From Bog-473 sp035552395 (GTDB lineage Bacteria; Actinomycetota; Acidimicrobiia; Acidimicrobiales; RAAP-2), in the NCBI GenBank assembly GCA_035552395.1, contig DASZLL010000004.1:9522-73521 (forward strand): 64,000 nucleotides of DNA. The letters are read 5' to 3'. A model generated the notes under the pieces. That model was given only the letters and a program-made list of their open reading frames with translations, was not told where the DNA came from and ran no database searches. The position numbers were made by a program, and so were the translations under genes. Shown in pieces: positions 61,187 to 64,000 of this stretch (the first letter of the stretch is position 1; the number at the start of each line of letters is the position of its first letter).

Positions 61187-62245
61187 TCACACGGTGGCGA
61201 TCGGCGTCACCGGCGATCCGACCACACCGGGCATGCGCAACGGTGGGGCCGTCAGCAGGAACCGGCTCCTCCCGTGCTCGCGCAGCCACGCCGCCAGCTC
61301 GTGGAGGAACCACATCTCGCCCAAGGGAACGCCGAGCTTGAACAGGCACAGGTGGTGGAGCGGCAGGAACGAGTGGCGGCCCGGGTCACGGTCCCTGCCG
61401 AGGAGCCCTTCCACCGCGTAGTTGTCGGCGACGAGCGCCGAGATCTGCGATTCGGCGATCCACTCCAGCAGCGACGGGTCCCGTGCGTCGAGATACGAGC
61501 ACATCGTGTGGATCTTCACCGGGTCCGGATCGCGATCCCACTCCAGCACCCTGGTGGCGAAGCCGGTGTGCAGGAGGAGGATGTCGCCCGGCTCGACCAC
61601 GACGCCGTCCGCCGCGATGATCTCCTCGAGCTTGGCGCGGTCGACCCCCTTCCATTCGTCCCCGAGGTGGTGGGCCAAGTCGACCAGCACGCCCCGTCCC
61701 TGGACGCCGTGCCGGGCCATGTGCTCGAGGCCGAGGTGATGGGCGAAGGCGCGATGCGGACCACCGTCGCCGCGGGCGTCGGGCCGGGGGCCCACCAGGT
61801 CGACCCCGGCGCGGTAGCCGTTGTAGTACACGGCCTCTTCCTCCCCGTCGCCGTCCGCGTCGAACTCGGCCCCGACGTGGGCGAGCGAGTCCCACTGCGT
61901 CGAGTACTGCAGCGACAGCGTCACCACGTCGTCGGCCCAGACGTCGACGTACTTGGGATCGCCGAAGTCCTCCATCTCGCTCATGTGCACGTTGTAAAAG
62001 GAGGCCGGTTCGCCCCGCATGTCTTCGGTCGGCGCAACGACAGGCGGGTGCCGCCGTTGGTTCAGCGCCGTGCCGCCCGGATAGTCGAGCGGCAGGCTGA
62101 GGCAGAAGGAGATCCCGGCTTCGACCTCCCTGATGCCCGCCAGAACCGACTCGGAGGTGACCAGGTTGATCCGCCCCAGTTCATCGTCATCGCCCCAGTC
62201 ACCCCAGGTCGACCCGGCCGGGCGTTGCTTCCACCGCTTGGTCAC
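61187..62245 (-). CDS. Cyclase-family metal-dependent hydrolase
   Basis: A 352-residue PF04199 protein related to kynurenine formamidase and putative cyclases. The signature region reads STQWDSLAHVG in place of the common HxGTHxDxPxH, so metal ligands are partly changed. The C-terminal LLHTGFATRVLEWD and LVADNYAVE segments fit the family. It may hydrolyse a lactone or formamide. It is divergent from the amidohydrolase at 62366, with the second operator copy between them. Confidence 0.86.
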   Translation of the reverse strand: MTKRWKQRPAGSTWGDWGDDDELGRINLVTSESVLAGIREVEAGISFCLSLPLDYPGGTALNQRRHPPVVAPTEDMRGEPASFYNVHMSEMEDFGDPKYVDVWADDVVTLSLQYSTQWDSLAHVGAEFDADGDGEEEAVYYNGYRAGVDLVGPRPDARGDGGPHRAFAHHLGLEHMARHGVQGRGVLVDLAHHLGDEWKGVDRAKLEEIIAADGVVVEPGDILLLHTGFATRVLEWDRDPDPVKIHTMCSYLDARDPSLLEWIAESQISALVADNYAVEGLLGRDRDPGRHSFLPLHHLCLFKLGVPLGEMWFLHELAAWLREHGRSRFLLTAPPLRMPGVVGSPVTPIATV

Positions 62246-62275
62246 GTTTCGTACTCCTTGTTGTCCGGCGCCGTT

Positions 62276-62301
62276 GTCTTGTACCGACCGGTTGGTCTAC
62301 T
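62276..62301. promoter_or_regulatory. 26-bp operator-like site (second copy), opposite orientation
   Basis: Plus strand GTCTTGTACCGACCGGTTGG followed by TCTACT; its reverse complement matches the site at 59423 at 24 of 26 bases. It stands between the divergent cyclase and amidohydrolase genes. Confidence 0.65.
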
Positions 62302-62365
62302 CTCGATGCGCAGCTTCGCGCGCCCTGTAAAGATTTTCCCGAACCTAAGACGGAAGGCACCGCAC

Positions 62366-63610
62366 ATGCCGGACAAGGAATTTGTCGTCTCCGCAGACGG
62401 GCACATCCTCGAGCCGACCGACCTGTTCCGGACCCGGTTGCCGAAGCATCTACGCGAGCGCGGGGTCTGGGAGGAGGATTTTGAGATCGAGCCGTTGGTC
62501 GAGGGCGGCGCACGGATCTTCCGCCGGCTGCACACCCCCGGCTTCGAGGGCTGGACGATCTCGCGCTACCGCCAGACCGGCGGGCGGATGCCCGACGGGG
62601 ATCCCGAGATGATCATCGAGGATCTCGCGTTCGACGGCGTGGACGTGGGGGTGATGCACCCCAACCTCTCGCTCTTCGGGCTCTACTCCGACGACCACGA
62701 GCTGTCGATGGCGCACGCGCGGGTCTACAACGACTACATCTTGGAGCGTTTCTCCCCATACTTCTCACGCCTCGCCCCGACGGCGCCCGTGCCGATCACC
62801 GACATCGACGACGCCGTGGCGGAGATCGAGCGCGTGGCGGCTGGCGGATTCCGTGCGATCCTGCTGCCGGCCGTGCCGCCGAAGCCGTACTACTCGCGTG
62901 AGTACGACCCCGTGTGGGCGGCCGCCCAGTCCAACGGCGTCCACGTGTTCATCCACACGCAGACGGGCGGGGTGAAGGTCGATGATCCGGAGTCCACCAC
63001 GCTCAAGGTGGTCATGGAGAACGCCGCCCAGGTGAACCAGCCCATGACCGAGAAGTCCGCGGCGAAGCGGATGATCACGCAGTCGATCTACAGCACGATC
63101 GTCCCGCAGCAGGTCATGTGCCAGCTGATCGGCGGGGGCGTGCCCGAGCGCTATCCCGACCTCCACTTCGCGCTGATCGAGTTCAACGCGCACTGGCTGG
63201 CCTCGCTGGTCGGGGCCATGGACAAGTGCTGGATCACCGGCATCGGCCAGGACGCCGACTGGTGGTTGGGCCATTGGGACGAGACCCTGCCGCCGGAGCA
63301 GCAGGCCAACATGGCGCAGCTGTTCAAGCTGAACGAGAAGTGGCCGTATCCGCTGATGCCGAGCGAGTACGTGCGGCGGCAGTTCCACGTCTCGTTCCAG
63401 GACGACCCGGTGGCCATCGCCTGCCGGCACCTCACCGGGGTCTCGACGATCGTGTGGGGCAACGACTACCCGCACGCCGAAGGGACGTTCCGCGGCAGCC
63501 GCCAGCTGCTGGCCGAGGAGTTCGTCGGCGTGCCCGACAACGAGCGCGCCGCGATGGTGGGCGGCACCCTTGGTGCGCTCCTCGGCTTCCCCGCGCCGAC
63601 CGCCGCGTGA
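62366..63610 (+). CDS. Amidohydrolase family protein
   Basis: A 414-residue PF04909 amidohydrolase. The first motif is D-G-H (SADGHILEP, residues 10-12), a His ligand lies in VFIHTQTGG, the barrel segment is ALIEFNAHWLASLVGAMD and the acidic ligand is in VWGNDYPHAEG. The lineage differs from the other D-x-H copies: there is an insert in the middle and a Q-rich region. The ATG at 62366 has GGAAGG before it. It is followed 11 bases later by an SDR and lies in the shared-operator group. Confidence 0.89.
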   Translation: MPDKEFVVSADGHILEPTDLFRTRLPKHLRERGVWEEDFEIEPLVEGGARIFRRLHTPGFEGWTISRYRQTGGRMPDGDPEMIIEDLAFDGVDVGVMHPNLSLFGLYSDDHELSMAHARVYNDYILERFSPYFSRLAPTAPVPITDIDDAVAEIERVAAGGFRAILLPAVPPKPYYSREYDPVWAAAQSNGVHVFIHTQTGGVKVDDPESTTLKVVMENAAQVNQPMTEKSAAKRMITQSIYSTIVPQQVMCQLIGGGVPERYPDLHFALIEFNAHWLASLVGAMDKCWITGIGQDADWWLGHWDETLPPEQQANMAQLFKLNEKWPYPLMPSEYVRRQFHVSFQDDPVAIACRHLTGVSTIVWGNDYPHAEGTFRGSRQLLAEEFVGVPDNERAAMVGGTLGALLGFPAPTAA

Positions 63611-63621
63611 GAGGCCGGCGC

Positions 63622-64000
63622 TGAAAGACCTTCGATTCGACGGGCGGGTCGCCGTCGTCACCGGAGCGGGGCGGGGGATAGGGCGCGCCTACGCCCTGTT
63701 GTTGGCCGAGCGCGGCGCGCGTGTCGTCGTCAACGACCTCGGCGGCTCAATGGATGGCAGCGGGGCCGACGCCGGGACCGCCTCGGATGTGGCGGCAGCG
63801 ATCACGAGCGCCGGCGGGGCGGCGCTGGCCGATGGCAACGACGTCGCCGATGTCGCCGGCGCGCAGGCGCTCGTCGCAGCAGCGATCCAGAGCTTCGGGC
63901 GCGTCGACATCGTGATCAACAACGCCGGCATCATGCGATGGGCGAGTCTTCCCGAGCTCGACGTGGACGACCTGTCCCGGCACCTCGCCGTCCACACGAT
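63622..64000 (+). CDS. SDR-family oxidoreductase, 3' end cut by the window
   Basis: At least 126 residues of a classical SDR: RVAVVTGAGRGIGRAYA cofactor motif, VVNDLGGSMDGSG after beta-2 (the pattern of Fox2/HSD17B4-like hydroxyacyl-CoA dehydrogenases), and NNAG. In this frame there is no ATG, GTG or TTG between the upstream stop and the first conserved residues; the best start is a CTG at 63622 with GAGAGG six bases before it. It follows the amidohydrolase on the same strand. Confidence 0.85.

Noticed and set aside
1..64000. CRISPR arrays, tRNA or rRNA genes, IS elements, prophage or attachment sites
   Set aside because: I looked for regularly spaced repeats, cloverleaf or rRNA signatures, transposases and integrases and saw none; the only tandem repeat is the two-copy 20-mer at 27160.

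Overview
The window is a GC-rich stretch with high third-position GC, densely packed genes, many ATGA/GTGA stop-start overlaps, several probable leaderless starts, and families typical of Actinomycetota (LLM flavin enzymes, KstD-like flavoproteins, Ltp2-like thiolases with DUF35 partners, tandem CoA-transferases). I see no rRNA, tRNA, CRISPR array, transposase or phage gene, so placement is no finer than 'actinobacterium, perhaps Acidimicrobiia or a mycobacterial relative'. The window looks like chromosomal catabolic territory. Both ends cut an SDR gene.

Layout. 1-16.8 kb: an SDR fragment, an amidohydrolase, a GntR/FCD regulator, a branched-chain-amino-acid-type ABC importer (fused LivH-LivM permease, LivG, LivF) divergent from its binding protein, then two DUF35/thiolase-like pairs, two more amidohydrolases and a tandem CoA-transferase. 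17-25.4 kb: a TetR gene divergent from an operon of beta-hydroxyacid dehydrogenase, VIT1/CCC1 transporter, DUF1275 protein and acetolactate-synthase-like enzyme; then a tiny acidic protein, an LLM oxidoreductase, an NDH-2/FSP1-like flavoprotein and a MarR regulator. 25.4-33.7 kb: a second, lipoprotein binding protein, class I fructose-bisphosphate aldolase, a cNMP/glutaredoxin-like/thioredoxin-reductase-like fusion, a VOC protein, a phospholipase C-type phosphoesterase, a lone cNMP domain and an SDR. 33.7-44.4 kb: a P450/KstD-like operon divergent from an amidohydrolase/crotonase/tandem-CoA-transferase/MarR operon, then a P450/TetR operon. 44.5-52.8 kb: a phosphotriesterase-like lactonase, a BVMO/double-SDR/amidohydrolase operon, and an MFS/MarR/SDR operon. 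52.8-64 kb: two Rieske oxygenase alpha subunits, an acyl-CoA synthetase, LLM, CMD, SnoaL-like and cyclase proteins, a second BVMO, a further amidohydrolase and the start of an SDR.

How it may work together (inference): importers and an MFS pump handle a hydrophobic or ring-containing carboxylate. P450, Rieske, BVMO and LLM enzymes oxygenate it, KstD-like and SDR enzymes oxidise it, the synthetase and CoA-transferases activate it, crotonase and Ltp2-like enzymes shorten it, and six amidohydrolases plus the cyclase and lactonase open or decarboxylate rings. No substrate can be assigned from sequence alone.

The most notable signals outside the genes are shared operator-like sequences: an AT-rich ATAYNNTATACG element at five promoters between 2 and 27 kb, a palindrome ATAGYNNNNACTAT at three of the promoters in that stretch, and a near-identical 26-bp site at two divergent promoters at 59.4 and 62.3 kb. 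The most notable protein signals are two tandem CoA-transferases in which the residue at the catalytic-Asp position is Asp in one half and Glu in the other, with the halves swapped between paralogues, a double SDR, and an expansion of D-x-H amidohydrolases.
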